A DNA stretch of 64,000 nucleotides from Parastagonospora avenae f. sp. tritici 18332-5 (taxonomy: Eukaryota > Ascomycota > Dothideomycetes > Pleosporales > Phaeosphaeriaceae): NCBI GenBank assembly GCA_022559985.1, contig JAFJTR010000009.1, forward strand, positions 496,001 to 560,000, in the 5' to 3' direction. Made by a program: the position numbers and the translations under genes. Shown here piece by piece: positions 33,033-44,431 of this stretch (position 1 is the first letter of the stretch; each line of letters starts with the position of its first letter). The notes under the pieces are model-generated. The model saw only the letters and a program-made list of their open reading frames with translations, made no database searches and was not told the DNA's origin.

Positions 33033-34499
33033 TTAAGCAATAGCAGAAGCAGAAGCATCACCGTGAAGAACAGGGTTAATCTTCTCGTCAAACTCAAAGT
33101 TGAAGTCCTGGCCCAACTCCTTCTTCATCGCCGTCTTGACAGCCTCAAGAACATTGACAAACACGCCGAAGCTAGCGGGATTCTCCTCGTCGTTCTCGCC
33201 GCCCTGGAACACACCGGTGCGCACCAGGCAAGTGTTCCAGCCGTACATGTTACCACCGATGATGTCGGAGGCCGGGTTGTCACCGATCATGTAGATGTTG
33301 GCGGGCAGTCGCTCGTCGCTGTGGATCTGCTCCATCCAGCTGGCAATCACCTCGTCGGCGTACTTGTAGGTAGCCAGTTCGGGCTTGCCGTAGACGACAC
33401 GCTCGAGGTCGACGCCGGTGAGGGATTTGTACATGGCCTCGAGGCCGATGCGGAAGGCGCCCTGCGACATGCGGGGGAACGGGTGCTCAGTGGGGCACAG
33501 CATATCGCCCTGAGAGAAGTAGATGGGGATGCGCTGGGACACAGGGTCCTTGGCGCGGGTTCCGAAGCGGCCGTTCTCTGACTGCAGCAGATCCATGATG
33601 ATCTGCATGTCGGTGGCGTAGTCGCGGGAGTCGGAGAAGACCATGATGGCGTCGATGTTGACCTTGGAGAAGTCGCGGGGGCGCGAGGTCTTGCGCTCCT
33701 CGTCGGTGAAGACGCGGTAAGGTGCGATGGTAGGGTCCCAAGCGATGATGTCGTTGGGGACGACGATGTTCTCGAAGCCGTACTCCTCGGCGACCTCACG
33801 GCACTTGTAGCCCTCACCGCCGACGACGAGGACGGTCTTGTAGTATTCTGACAGAGCGCGCATAGGAGTATGCGACTGGATGAACTGGTCGGTAGAGATG
33901 GGGTTATGCAGGATCTTGGAAAGCTGCTCGCAACGAGGGCCTTCAAGCTTACCAGAGCCGTTGGTAAGGAAGATGTGGGGGATCTTGATGCCGAGCTCGT
34001 TGTCTCCGTTGAGAATCTCAAGGACACGCTTGCCCTCAGGAATCAGGCGGTCACCGTGGACAAGGACACCGTCAATGTCAAAGACGAAGGCCATGTCCTT
34101 TGCGGCGCGAACCTTCTCGCCAGCAAGATCCTGAAGCTGAGCGGCTATGATGTCGCGGGAAGGCTGGATGGCAGGCATTCCAGGGCGCTGAGCAGCGCCT
34201 CGGCCTTCTGGGTAGTGGACAGACGACAACCTTGATTGCCTCTTTGATCGAGGGATGGGAAGCGAGGCACCGAAAGAGTTGCGCGAGCCTCTCCTCTCCT
34301 TCATGGATGGCGAAAGGGAGAGGTTGTGCATGTATCCTGATACATCGGCAACTTGTGACCGAGTCGCGGGAACCTCAACAGCGTTTTCAGTTCCATCCTC
34401 AACCGCGTCACCAGGGATGGCAAGTGATGGGTTGTTGGAAGACTTGGTCTGGTCAAGAGGCTGGCCAACACCAGCTTCAGTGTTGTTGATGGCAGACAT
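33033..34499 (-). CDS. HAD-superfamily hydrolase, CECR5/YKR070W type
   Basis: One exon, 488 residues from the ATG at 34499; an in-frame ATG 13 codons upstream is also possible. After a 130-residue Ser-rich leader the HAD core begins with motif I, AFVFDIDGVLVHGD (Asp141 and Asp143). It is followed by IPHIFLTNGSGKLEG (motif II), a class IIA cap domain, VVYGKPELATYKYA (motif III Lys) and NIYMIGDNPASDIIGG (motif IV). This arrangement and length match the mitochondrial CECR5 (HDHD5) family and yeast YKR070W, whose substrate is unknown. The gene has strong codon bias, which produces a long open frame on the opposite strand. Confidence 0.9.
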   Translation of the reverse strand: MSAINNTEAGVGQPLDQTKSSNNPSLAIPGDAVEDGTENAVEVPATRSQVADVSGYMHNLSLSPSMKERRGSRNSFGASLPIPRSKRQSRLSSVHYPEGRGAAQRPGMPAIQPSRDIIAAQLQDLAGEKVRAAKDMAFVFDIDGVLVHGDRLIPEGKRVLEILNGDNELGIKIPHIFLTNGSGKLEGPRCEQLSKILHNPISTDQFIQSHTPMRALSEYYKTVLVVGGEGYKCREVAEEYGFENIVVPNDIIAWDPTIAPYRVFTDEERKTSRPRDFSKVNIDAIMVFSDSRDYATDMQIIMDLLQSENGRFGTRAKDPVSQRIPIYFSQGDMLCPTEHPFPRMSQGAFRIGLEAMYKSLTGVDLERVVYGKPELATYKYADEVIASWMEQIHSDERLPANIYMIGDNPASDIIGGNMYGWNTCLVRTGVFQGGENDEENPASFGVFVNVLEAVKTAMKKELGQDFNFEFDEKINPVLHGDASASAIA

Positions 34500-35745
34500 A
34501 TTGGAAGATGTAGAACTTGATAGCAAATGGGGTATCAAAATGGTTGTATGAGAATGTGAGACGCTGCTTGAGACTGTTGTGAGATGCTCAAGGAAAGAGA
34601 TGAGTGACAGTGATGATTTAAACGCATTCAGGGTCTTGGGGCAACCGGTATATATCTCTTTCTCGAACCATGGGTCACTCCATTCATAACCCCAGATAGC
34701 ATCATAATTTTGGAAAACTTCGCTGGACCCTTATCCCAAATCCGATCCAAGCCGATTCTCCCCACTCATCCAGTCTCGAGTAACATCCAACAAGTACCTC
34801 TGTACCCACTGCGACATCATCGTAAGCTCGGTTCAGTCCGTGCAGGGCAGCGCTAGTGGAGAAGTCTGCTAGACCAGAGAAAGAGAACTGGATACCGTCA
34901 TAGTGGAGTATTCACAGAAAAATGGGTTTGCGATAACAACGTGGGAAGGTGAGTCGCCACAGCTTCCACACGGGAGTGCGTGCAGCCACGGTTCAGGCAG
35001 AGAGTTCGCCGATCCAGTATTTTTGGCTGGGAAGCTCATTCGACCGGACTGTTCTGCGCGGCCGGCAGGTAGCCGAAGACACACCGCTGTTGTTTGTTGT
35101 TAGCTGACGCTGGATAAGGATGTTTCGTTGTTCATTCAACAACCGTTTTGGAGAAGATATGGTTGGTTGAGGGTGGTGGTCCGTAGCAACGAGTGGCTGT
35201 GACGTGCCGCATGTGGATCATTTCATAGCGCAATTCGGCGAGTTTGGGCCACCAAGCATGGAAGATCAGCTCAGCCGAGCACGCAAGGGGTTAACGTGCC
35301 TAGCGGGACCGCAGAGCCGCACCTTCATTTGCTCGCTTGAAGCGTCTCTGATGCAAAACCTTCCAGAAAGTTATCGGCCCGTCCTGTGGGACTGAGTCCA
35401 CTGTGATGTCATGTTGCCGGACGCTGAGCATCGCAGCACCCTGTGTTGAAACTGTTGGATGGGACTATTATGGAGACTCTGAGTGTTTTGCAGTGATGCG
35501 AGAAGAACTCGGGATCGGTGGGCGCGGCTGTGAGGTCACTGGAAGGTACTGCGATGGGCGAGGTGTGGTTGCGGGCTGAGGAAAAGATTTCGGCGCGAGG
35601 CAAGCGCGTCAGATGCGATATATGTAGCACTGGAACCTTCACCCGCGATTCGGAGCTTTTGGAGACATCACACAATCAAACTCATCTTGCTCTGAGAACC
35701 TCACGTACTTTGACAAAACTTAACTCATTCCATACCAACGCAATC
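34500..35745. promoter_or_regulatory. Divergent promoter region, HAD / aldo-keto reductase
   Basis: A 1.2-kb gap between two genes read in opposite directions. No gene seen. A TATA-like GATATATGTA lies near 35616, about 130 bases before the reductase start. Confidence 0.45.
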
Positions 35746-36794
35746 ATGGCACCCCTCGCGAACCAGAAGACCTACAAGCTCAACAACGGCGTCGAGATCC
35801 CCGCCGTTGGCTTCGGCACCTTCGCCAACGAAGGCTCCAAGGGCGAGACATACAAAGCTGTAACCCATGCGCTCCAAACCGGCTACCGCCATCTCGACTG
35901 CGCGTGGTTTTACCAAAACGAAGAAGAAGTTGGCGACGCTGTGCGGGACTTCCTCAAGGCCAACCCCTCTGTCACACGAAAAGATCTCTTCATCTGCACA
36001 AAAGTATGGCAGCACCTGCACGAGCCGGATGAGGTGGAGTGGAGCTTCAACAGCTCACTGCAGAAGCTGCAGATGGACTACATTGGTACGTGCTGCACTT
36101 TTTCTGTAAATGCATCTACAGAACTCTTGCGCTGACTATGGGGTCAGACCTCTTTTTAGTTCATTGGCCGATCGCCGCAGAGAGCAACGAAGATCATATG
36201 CCCAAGCTCGGCGCAGACGGAAAATATATCATCAAGAAGAACCTGACTGAAAACCCCGAGCCCACCTGGCGCGCCATGGAAGCCCTCAACAAGTCCGGCA
36301 AAGCGAAAGCCATCGGCGTCTCCAACTGGACCATCTCCGGCCTCAAGCAGCTCATGTCCTTCGCCTCCATCAAGCCCGCCCTCAACCAAATCGAAATCCA
36401 CCCCTTCCTGCCCAACACTGAGCTCGTCAAGTTCTGCCTGGACAACGACATCATGCCTGCGGCGTACTCGCCGCTCGGATCGCAGAACCAGGTTCCCAGT
36501 ACCGGCGAGCAGGTTAGGACGAATTCGAAGCTAAACGAGGTTGCGAAGCGCAGCGGACATGATCTTGCGCAGGTACTGCTTGCGTGGGGCTTGCAGCGCG
36601 GATATGTGGTGTTGCCGAAGAGCTCGACGCCGAAGCGTATTGAGAGCAATTGGCTCATTCCGGAGCTTAGTAAGAAGGACTTTGAGGCTGTGAATGAGGT
36701 TGCTAAGGGCAGGCACACGCGCTTTGTCAACATGAAGGACACTTTTGGGTACGATGTCTGGCCGGAGGAGGCGAACGGCGAGCTCAAGGCATAG
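35746..36794 (+). CDS. Aldo/keto reductase
   Basis: Two exons, 35746-36085 and 36148-36794, giving 328 residues, the normal length. The catalytic tetrad is present: Asp51 and Tyr56 in YRHLDCAWFYQNE, Lys86 in ICTKVW, and His119 in LFLVHWP. The NADPH-binding C-terminus has AIGVSNWTISGLKQL, NQIEIHPFLPN, AAYSPLGS and VVLPKSSTPKRIESN, with the Lys-Ser and Arg that hold the 2'-phosphate. The (beta/alpha)8 barrel reduces aldehydes and ketones; yeast Gcy1 and Ypr1 are relatives. A Pro-rich insert with a Lys-Lys-Asn-Leu segment sits where xylose-reductase-like enzymes carry a loop. The exact substrate is unknown. Confidence 0.93.
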
Positions 36795-37506
36795 AGCTGT
36801 CAGCTTATAAGGGCTTGAGTTGGAAGCGTCACGAAGATTGTGTCAACATTTAGCGGTACCAAAGATCGGACTATAGACTTATGTGTATATATTGAATTCA
36901 TCGAGATATCTCTCTGTCATGATTTGGAACTGTGCCCGCTAGTCATGATCCACCCTCTCAAATTGCAGAAGAAGCGAAACAACCAATGCAGCCAGACTGC
37001 GACGTTGGTCTGAAGATATAATGAAAACGACAAGATCAAGTCACGAATCACTCCAGGAAGTCTTTTAACTTCACCTGAAATACATCTGTAGAGCTGCCAG
37101 CACAAAGACTAGGAATACAGTTTTGCACATAAATTATGACGCTGGTATATCCTGCTTCTTCTACAGCACGAGGGCCACCTTGTTCTCGTGCAATGTGGGG
37201 TCCCCGCTTTCAATCGGCACTGTGGACAGTGTGGAACTCTGGGTCCTGCTTTACTAGATACATCGGCGTGCAGTGTTGAAGTGCCGCTACGGCTATATCC
37301 TACAGATGCATGCAGATTGACCCGTCGATCGTCGCTCTCGTCACCCTTCACCGCAGTGAGACTCCCGTTCAGGCAGTTCGTTGACTAACCATGAGTCGCA
37401 TGGACCCGATTACTCCGTGATCATCAAAGCAACGTCCGAGGCCGGGAAGGCAGTTGAGTCGGGGTTGTGGCTCGTTAGGGTTGAGTGCGCGTTGTTGAAA
37501 ACGGTC
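36795..37506. other. Convergent 3' flank
   Basis: A gap between converging genes. No gene seen. Confidence 0.5.
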
Positions 37507-38781
37507 TCAAGTCAATGCTAGCTGATCAAGCAGTTCCAAGTTGTCCCTCTCCCGACGCTGTTTGTGTCGCGCTGCTGGCTGAGGAGCTGGAGCCACTACA
37601 GGGGCCTTGGGAAGAACGAGGTCCGCAAAATGTTCCTTCGAGAACTGCATTGCAATTTGCGCCTCGGCATATCTTTCTTCTTCCAGCAATTGACGAGCGA
37701 CTCCAAGACACAACTGAACCAGAAAGTGCCGTCGACTCTGCGCACTTTGAACATGGGCAATGGCGCCTGAAGGGCCCTGGAGGAACTCAAGGCCAGACCT
37801 TGCACTTCGCTGTGTAGGGTGATGCAGCCACAGCATCGACTCGACTGCCTGACTCCAGCTGCCGAGCCATTGGCGCGACGAGACAAGAAACGACTGATAG
37901 AGTTCTGGTTCAATTGCGTGTCCAGGCGTAGACATAATACGGTTGACGACATGAGCGCCAGCAGGCCGGAGAACGGCGTAGGCTGCCTCGATCCCTTCAA
38001 CTTGTGCCATACGGAATGCCTGCATAAATACCGCGAGGCCCTCGTTGAGGCTTCGGTTCGCTTGCGTGTGTACCATTTTCCATAGCAACTGCTGTCTAAA
38101 TTTTGCTACAACCTTGGCGTCGAGCTTCGTCTCTTTGGTGCGCTGCTCCTGGGGCCGGATGAACCATCGCCATGGAGCAGCTTTCTCTCCGTCAGTGAAC
38201 ATCAGTGCCACTAACTTGTCCATTGATTTGTTCCCGAAGCCTTGTTTGGTGGTGTTCAAGTCAATAAATTCCCTCGAAAGGTCTGCACCACTGGTACGCA
38301 ACCACTCGGCTAGTACGAATGCTGTAGTCTTTCCATTGTGGAGGCGTGGAGACGTCTCTGAAGCCACGTCCAGCAGTTCTAAGCACATGGCCGCTCGCGG
38401 TAGGGTGGCAGCACCTGTTGCGATTTGGTTCACAAACCAGGCCACAGGATCCCGGAGCACATCCACGGCGCCCGGCTCCGATGCTCTCCTGTGTGGTTTT
38501 ACAGCAAACAATGGGTTGGTCAGAATCGAGTCGATGTGCTGCGAAGCCGAGGCGTAAGATGACGGGACACGAGTCGGTGAGGGGCTTCTTTGGGCATTGC
38601 TGCTAGCAGACTTCTGCGCACGCCTGTTCTCGGGGAGCGGATGTTCACGGTCGAGGTGGGCGCGGAATGAGGTGGTGAGTAAGTTGAGGAGCTGCTGGCT
38701 CTCGCGGGGTGAAAGTGGCAATTGCGGGTGCAGCTTTGATGCGAGCGAGCTCAGCATGCGCTTGCTCGCGGCGGACTGCAT
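37507..38781 (-). CDS. Probable mitochondrial protein of unknown function
   Basis: One exon, 424 residues from the ATG at 38781. The frame is open a further 43 codons upstream, but those residues are unlike the rest and cross the promoter. The start MQSAASKRMLSSLASKLHPQ is basic, amphipathic and free of acidic residues, as in a mitochondrial presequence. The body is helical, with LPLSPRESQQLLNLLTTSFR and a conserved-looking KPHRRASEP to NQIATGAATLPRA region. Its helix-rich pattern recalls organellar RNA-related repeat proteins, but no repeat is clear. It has no catalytic motif. Confidence 0.7.
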   Translation of the reverse strand: MQSAASKRMLSSLASKLHPQLPLSPRESQQLLNLLTTSFRAHLDREHPLPENRRAQKSASSNAQRSPSPTRVPSSYASASQHIDSILTNPLFAVKPHRRASEPGAVDVLRDPVAWFVNQIATGAATLPRAAMCLELLDVASETSPRLHNGKTTAFVLAEWLRTSGADLSREFIDLNTTKQGFGNKSMDKLVALMFTDGEKAAPWRWFIRPQEQRTKETKLDAKVVAKFRQQLLWKMVHTQANRSLNEGLAVFMQAFRMAQVEGIEAAYAVLRPAGAHVVNRIMSTPGHAIEPELYQSFLVSSRQWLGSWSQAVESMLWLHHPTQRSARSGLEFLQGPSGAIAHVQSAQSRRHFLVQLCLGVARQLLEEERYAEAQIAMQFSKEHFADLVLPKAPVVAPAPQPAARHKQRRERDNLELLDQLALT

Positions 38782-39209
38782 TGTAGGCGTCTGGTATCTC
38801 CTACAGACGTGGTCTCGTGTGATGTAGTGTAGTACGACCCTCTCGTGATGACGAGGCGAGGTGGAGTGGAGTAGGCGGCAAAACCCCGGGATGCAACTGC
38901 CCCGACGCAACCAGCCGCACGTGACTACTGTTCTAGGAGCTTTGAAGCAAGCACGACAGACACGCCCTTGCTTTTGCGCTGCCCAATACTCTCCTCACCA
39001 TCTTCTTCTTCCAGCCGTGCATCCCCTCCAGACGCGAGACTGTCACGCCTTGAACGCCATTGGAGCTCCAGCCTTGGCAACCCATAGCCTGCTTCTTTTA
39101 GCTTTCCCCGACTTTACCTCCCTCTCTACATCATCCCCACGCACGTCCTCTCTCACACCACAAACACGCCCCGAGTCCCCTGCGGCTTGCACACAAACAC
39201 ACAAATCAC
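38782..39209. promoter_or_regulatory. Divergent promoter region before DEF1
   Basis: A 428-base gap between two divergent genes, with CT-rich tracts near 38990-39180 typical of fungal core promoters. No gene seen. Confidence 0.5.
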
Positions 39210-42200
39210 ATGTCTGAAGTACAGTCCCGGCCTGCGCGAGGCAGGAGCACTGCCCGCGGCGGCAGAGGTAGCTATGCTGCACGAGGCCCGCGGAAACAGA
39301 CAAACGGCGACGGCGCATCGTCAACCATCGACACATCAGCCGAGGCCGGCGAGCTCGCGGAACTCAAGAAGCGCTACCAAGGACAGCTGTCCATGCTGAA
39401 GGAGCTGTTCCCCGATTGGACCGACGCAGATCTCGTACTGGCAATTGAGGATTCTGACGGTGACCTAGAGAGGACCATCGAGAAGATCAGTGAGGGTACG
39501 TTCACGTTACGTCGCAGTGCGCATGCATCGCTGCAAACCATGTCGCACTGCCGTCACAATCGCGTCTGCTAACAACAATGCCAGGCTCCGTCTCTCAGTT
39601 TGCTGAAGTACCCAAGAAGGCAAAGGACCGCTCTCGCTCCAAGGCGGCCAAGGAGAATGTAGTTCCTACAGATGGCACATCAAGCGTGCGCGGAGTTCGC
39701 GGCGAAGTGCCCCGACGTGGCACGGACAGCGTTCGCGGCGGTCGTGGACGTGGAACCGATCGTGGTCGCGGTGGCTTTGGAGGAACGACTCGCGGAGGAC
39801 GTGGAGGCGCGACCAGCGGCCCCCGAGCTGCTACCTCAATTCCGACGACCGAGTCCGCTGCATGGGACACGACGCCTGCAGCGCCCAAAGAGAACGGCCA
39901 TGCTGCAGAGCACGCAAAGGACGACTCGGAGCACAAATCGACCGTCGAGGCAGCTGCGACCGCTGTAAAGGGTGCTGCGAAGAAGACATGGGCCAGCATG
40001 TTCTCTGCGCCCAAGCCTGCACCCGCTCCAGCCAAGCCGGCTGAGAAGCCCACCCCAGCCACGGAAGAGTCAAAGGCTGTGCCTGACGAGATTCCCGCGC
40101 ATGAAGTCGCCCAAGAGCCCGCAGTTCAAGCCGAGGAGCTGCCCATACCCCCAATCGCAGACGAGGCCGTGCAGACGCCACCGATTGCGGTCGATGATAC
40201 TTCGAAGCTGACGCCAGACAAGGCCGGAGTAGGATCTGGACCAGACCTTACGCTGACACCTTCGAAGGACAAGCTCACCGAGGAGAATGTCGAGCATCTC
40301 CCAGACGAGTCGCACCCGCCACCTACAGAGACAGCTTTCAGCACCGTCGCCAGCTCCAGGGACATTGGAAGTGCTGTAGCAACCCCATTGGGCACTAGCC
40401 AGGCACCCGTTCCCCGCCCCGGCATTGGAGGGTTTGCCACGAGCGCACTGAAGGCCACTTCCACCAGCGGACACCGAAGCGCAAGCTTCCAGCGGCGATT
40501 GATGGAACAGCATGAGGCCGTCGTCATGCCTGGCAACCATGCTGTGGACAGGGCCGCAGTGCAATTCGGCAGCTTGGGTCTAGGCGAAACTTCTGACTTG
40601 GACGTAGATGAGGACAGGGAAGAGGCAGAGACTCGGGAACAACCACCTCAGCATTCGCCAGTTGCGCAACCCCGTGCTGCCCTACCACCCGCGCCCCGCC
40701 AGGCTCCTCCAGCGGCCGAAACACAACAAGAATCCGTCCCCACCCCGAAGCAAGCGCCAGGGCTACCTCCTGCGCCCCAACAGCAGCAGCAATTCTCGCA
40801 GCAATCGCCCTCCGCGCTCGGTGGACAGTCGATGCAGCCACAGACCTCGCAACAGCGCTACGATCAGTTCGGACGTTATGCTCAGCCAGGATTGCAGTCG
40901 GAGGCCGCCGCACCCCCTCAGAAGGCATACGATCCTTTCGGCCAACAAATCCCATCACAGTCGAACCAATACGACTACCCCGGTCAGCAAGGTCAACAGA
41001 GCCAAGCCCAGTCACAGCCCGGCGCTTTCTCCTCTGCACCAGACAACTTTGGCTCTCAGTTCCTCACCTCTGAGCAGCGATACCAAAACTACTACGGCAG
41101 CTACGGACAGCAGGGTGCACCAAGCCAGCAGGAGGCTGGTTCCGCTCAGCAGCGAACGGGCAGCGCTTTCGGCTCCGGCCCGAACGACTCGGCTTTCTCC
41201 CAGAGTCAGCAGCAGCAGGTAAGACAGCCTTTAAGCGACACTCCATCGTCTTTCCCTTTCGAGGATTTGTCGAAGCCTCCCTCGCAGGAATCAGCCACCG
41301 CCTTTCCCGATGCATCTGAACAGATGCCTCTCGAGAGTCGGTTGGGCGGTTTTCGTAAGGTCAGGTCGACAAATGAGACGGAGTCGCAGCCATTGGGTCG
41401 ACAATTTTCTAATGAACGCAAACAGGGCCAGGGTCGATACGATGCCCAGAACAGCGGACACAACACACCCAACCCCGCCCTGGGCGGACAGCAACCTGGT
41501 GCTCCTGGCTCGCAGAGTCATAACATGCAACAGCATGCTGGCCAGCAGGGACACTCAGGCGCCTACCCTTATAACCACCCGTACTATACTAGCCCGTACT
41601 ACGCTAATTACATGAACCAATTCGGCGGCTATAACCAGGGAGCTGGCTATGGCTCCTTCGGAAAGGGCATGTATGGTCAGCCTCACCACTATGGCATGTC
41701 TCCTCAAGCTGCCTACGAACAGCATTCGTCGTCTCCGGCCAACGCTGGTGGCTTTGCTGCGTCTGCACTCCACGAGCGCTCTAGCGGACTTGGCGAATAT
41801 GGCCGTTCAGCGTCTGGAACTTCTCAGAACCATAGTGCAACTGCAGGTGCTGGCGGATTCGGTGGTTTTCCCGACTCGTTCGGACGCCAACAAGGTTACT
41901 CTGGTCAGAGTTCCTATGCCCAACAGCAAGGTGGTCAGCCAGGAGCCAGCGAGGACTCCCTGAAGCCTTTTGGTGATCCCAAGAATGGCGGACCAAGCCC
42001 GTCTGCTTTGGGTGCTCAGCAAGGCCGACCCGGATCTGCTACGCAAAACACCCCTGGCCAGGCTGGTCCTCAGCAATCGCACCAGCAAGGCTTTGGCGGC
42101 TACCCTAGCCATCTGGGTGGCAACAGCCAGTATGGCGGAGGTCTCGGCGGCCTTGGCCACCAGGGCGCCGGAAGCCATCAGCAGCAGAGCCAGTATGGCA

Positions 42201-42286
42201 ACTATGGTGGCGGTTTCGGAGGAGGTTATGGAAGTGGAAGCTACAGCCGCGGCGGCTGGGGCGGAAACTATGGAGGGCATAACTAA
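39210..42286 (+). CDS. DEF1: RNA polymerase II degradation factor, DEF1-like
   Basis: Two exons, 39210-39495 and 39585-42286, giving 995 residues. Residues 53-94 (ELKKRYQGQLSMLKELFPDW, then ADLVLAIEDSDGDLERTIEK) form a CUE ubiquitin-binding domain at the usual place. After it come Arg-Gly-Gly repeats, a Pro/Ala/Glu-rich stretch and a very long Gln/Gly/Ser/Tyr-rich region with runs of Gln. This plan is that of fungal Def1, which promotes ubiquitylation and removal of stalled RNA polymerase II. In yeast the Gln-rich part is processed to let Def1 enter the nucleus. The splice joins the CUE helix to GSVSQFAEV. A GTAAGA in frame at 41220 follows a CAG run, but I see no need for an intron there. 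Confidence 0.9.
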
Positions 42287-43042
42287 GCTCTCTCCATGAC
42301 TTCTGGCCCGAGGAAAAGAGGCCAAGTCGTATCAACAAGCACGTGGTATGGCGAGGGGTCTTTCTTTTCCGACCATGTTTTGACAGGCTGATGGCACCTT
42401 TTAAAAGCATCTCTTGGCCAGCTTGATAACGCCTCAGTCACAACTTTGTACTATGAAATCTCCTTTCTTTCTTCTCTACATTCCTCTCCTCTTGCATCCT
42501 CTCACTCTGTCACATCTTGGTTAAGCTGGTTCCATCGCGCAAGATGCGAAAGGCGTTCTACATTCGCAAGGGAGGGTACCAAACTCAAAAAGATTTGCTT
42601 TCTGTGGTTAATGTGTTAGCACTTGGGGAACTGGGATGAATACGGCAAATGGGGCAAAGTAGAGAGTGGACATGCTCTCTGGATGGGTGGAGTTGGAGTC
42701 AGATGCAGCTGCGTATCAGCCTGCTATAGCTAAGCAATGCGGATGATTGGAAGCAGACAAACTTTTCTGTGTAGATGTGATTGTTGTGGCTGATGATGAG
42801 CTTGTGATAACTTTACCGGCCGTTATAAATTGTACAAGGGCTTTGAGGCCACATTGCTACGTCTTCCCAGTCTTTACTATTTACGGAGATCTTAGAATTG
42901 CTTATCCCTCGACAAGCATATATGATCAAGGGTGATTAGTCAAACAGGAGATAGGACTGTGAGCATACAGCATAATGCATTCATCACGTTGTCATAACCT
43001 CTCAAATAGAACACCACATATGTCTCCAACCAAACCGCTCAC
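42287..43042. other. Convergent 3' flank
   Basis: A gap between converging genes, pyrimidine-rich just after the DEF1 stop. No gene seen. Confidence 0.5.
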
Positions 43043-44431
43043 TCACCCCAGACTCTCTAGAATCCTCGGCAAAATCTCCACCTCAGAAAAATCCCAAATC
43101 GTGCTCGAACTCCCCGACGCCCAATTCGCCCCCGTCCAAAACGTATTCGTTCGCCCCTGCAGCCCCGTACACCTCTTATAAAACCCATCCTTGATCTCGT
43201 CCACCGACACCGTCAGCGCAAACGGCGAGTGATTGTTACTCGCCACAACATTCGTGCTGCTATTCGGCGCAGCTAAATTCAGCGCGCTGCGTATCCTCTC
43301 CACCGACGCGAGCACGTCGGATTCAAACTGCTCGTCCGACATCTCTGCGGGACTGGAGTACTGCACGGAATACAAGTCGCTGACTTGCGGGTTGAAGTAA
43401 TACGCGCCGGGCAGCGAGGGCACGCCGAAGGGCGCGGCGGCGTCGTAGTTGTATAGCGATGCGCCGGTGGGGAAACCGGTGTTGGAGACGACGGCATTCC
43501 AGTAGTAGCTGTTGTTGAAGCGCGAGAAGATATCTGTTTCTTCGGTCGTCAGGTCGAGGAATTGCTTCAAAAGCGCAAGTTTCGGAGGTACGGTGATGAG
43601 GATTTTTTTCGCGCGGAGAGTTTGGCTGCCAGATGGGGTGTGTGCGGTGAGCGTGACGCAGGAGTCGGTGCGCGTGATGGATTCGATATTTGTGCATTTG
43701 AGCACCGCGCTGGTGGCGGAGGTGAGCTTTTGCTCGGCGGCGTCCCATAGCGCTTGCATGTTGTGGTTTGCCTCTGCGACTTTGGTCTTATTCTTGCGGG
43801 CGGCGACTTGCATGGGGTTGAAGAGCTTCATCGCGTACAAGGTGGGTTGGGCGAGGATGTTGCCCATGCCTTGGAATTGCAGGAAGCCATCGTATGCGAG
43901 GGCGCCAAGGTCGTGTTTCGCCAGGAATTCGCCCCAGGGTAGGAGTAGGTCTTCTGGGATGGGGTCGGGGAGGTTGTAGCCGCGGAAGAAGTTGTCTTGG
44001 TATTGTGCGAGAATGGCTTCGTATCTGACCAGCGCTTCAGCAGAGGCGTTGGCGTTAACTACAGGCCATGAAGGCCCAGCAAGCGAGTTCCGAAAGTCAA
44101 CAGGTACGGGCTTGCCGCCAGGTGCATAGGGAGCGAGTGGAATGTTGAGAGAGTCGAAGAGATTTCGGACGGTGGTGGTGTTGACGAGGACCTGCACTCC
44201 GTAGTCGAAAGTATTGCCTGTCGCATTGTCTTTGTAGGTGTTGGTATGCCCGCCTATCCGGCACTCCTTCTCGACCAGCGCAACCGATTTTCCCAATTGC
44301 TGCAACCGGATGGCTGCGTGAGTACCACTGGAGCCTCCACCAAGGACGATAACGTCGTACTCTATGGCGGCAGCCACGGGAACGAGACCGGGTACTACGG
44401 CCAGAAGGCTCAGACGCTGTAATTGAACCAT
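43043..44431 (-). CDS. Secreted FAD-dependent amine oxidase-like enzyme
   Basis: One exon, 462 residues. A signal peptide (about 1-22, LSLLAVVPGLVPVAAA) directly precedes the FAD fold EYDVIVLGGGSSGTHAAIRL, with ALVEKECRIGGHTNTY as the Glu and GG-motif part. This is the layout of the flavin amine oxidase family, and the later AKKILITVPPKLALLKQFLDL block fits it. Nine or so Asn-x-Ser/Thr sites support secretion. The nearest known type is the beta-cyclopiazonate dehydrogenase-like group of fungal secreted oxidoreductases. The window has no prenyltransferase or synthase beside it, so there is no reason to infer a toxin pathway. The substrate is unknown. Confidence 0.88.
   Translation of the reverse strand: MVQLQRLSLLAVVPGLVPVAAAIEYDVIVLGGGSSGTHAAIRLQQLGKSVALVEKECRIGGHTNTYKDNATGNTFDYGVQVLVNTTTVRNLFDSLNIPLAPYAPGGKPVPVDFRNSLAGPSWPVVNANASAEALVRYEAILAQYQDNFFRGYNLPDPIPEDLLLPWGEFLAKHDLGALAYDGFLQFQGMGNILAQPTLYAMKLFNPMQVAARKNKTKVAEANHNMQALWDAAEQKLTSATSAVLKCTNIESITRTDSCVTLTAHTPSGSQTLRAKKILITVPPKLALLKQFLDLTTEETDIFSRFNNSYYWNAVVSNTGFPTGASLYNYDAAAPFGVPSLPGAYYFNPQVSDLYSVQYSSPAEMSDEQFESDVLASVERIRSALNLAAPNSSTNVVASNNHSPFALTVSVDEIKDGFYKRCTGLQGRTNTFWTGANWASGSSSTIWDFSEVEILPRILESLG

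Noticed and set aside
33063..33581. Plus-strand 172-codon open frame
   Set aside because: It lies opposite the HAD gene, whose strong codon bias leaves the reverse strand free of stops.
40524..41222. Long frames on both strands within the DEF1 gene
   Set aside because: They come from the Gln- and Pro-rich repeats of DEF1; none has a conserved feature.
41220..41272. Possible intron in DEF1 starting GTAAGA
   Set aside because: The frame is open through it, its composition matches the flanks, and there is no convincing branch site and acceptor.
43043..44431. Mycotoxin gene cluster around the flavin amine oxidase
   Set aside because: No polyketide or peptide synthase, prenyltransferase or transporter is found next to it.
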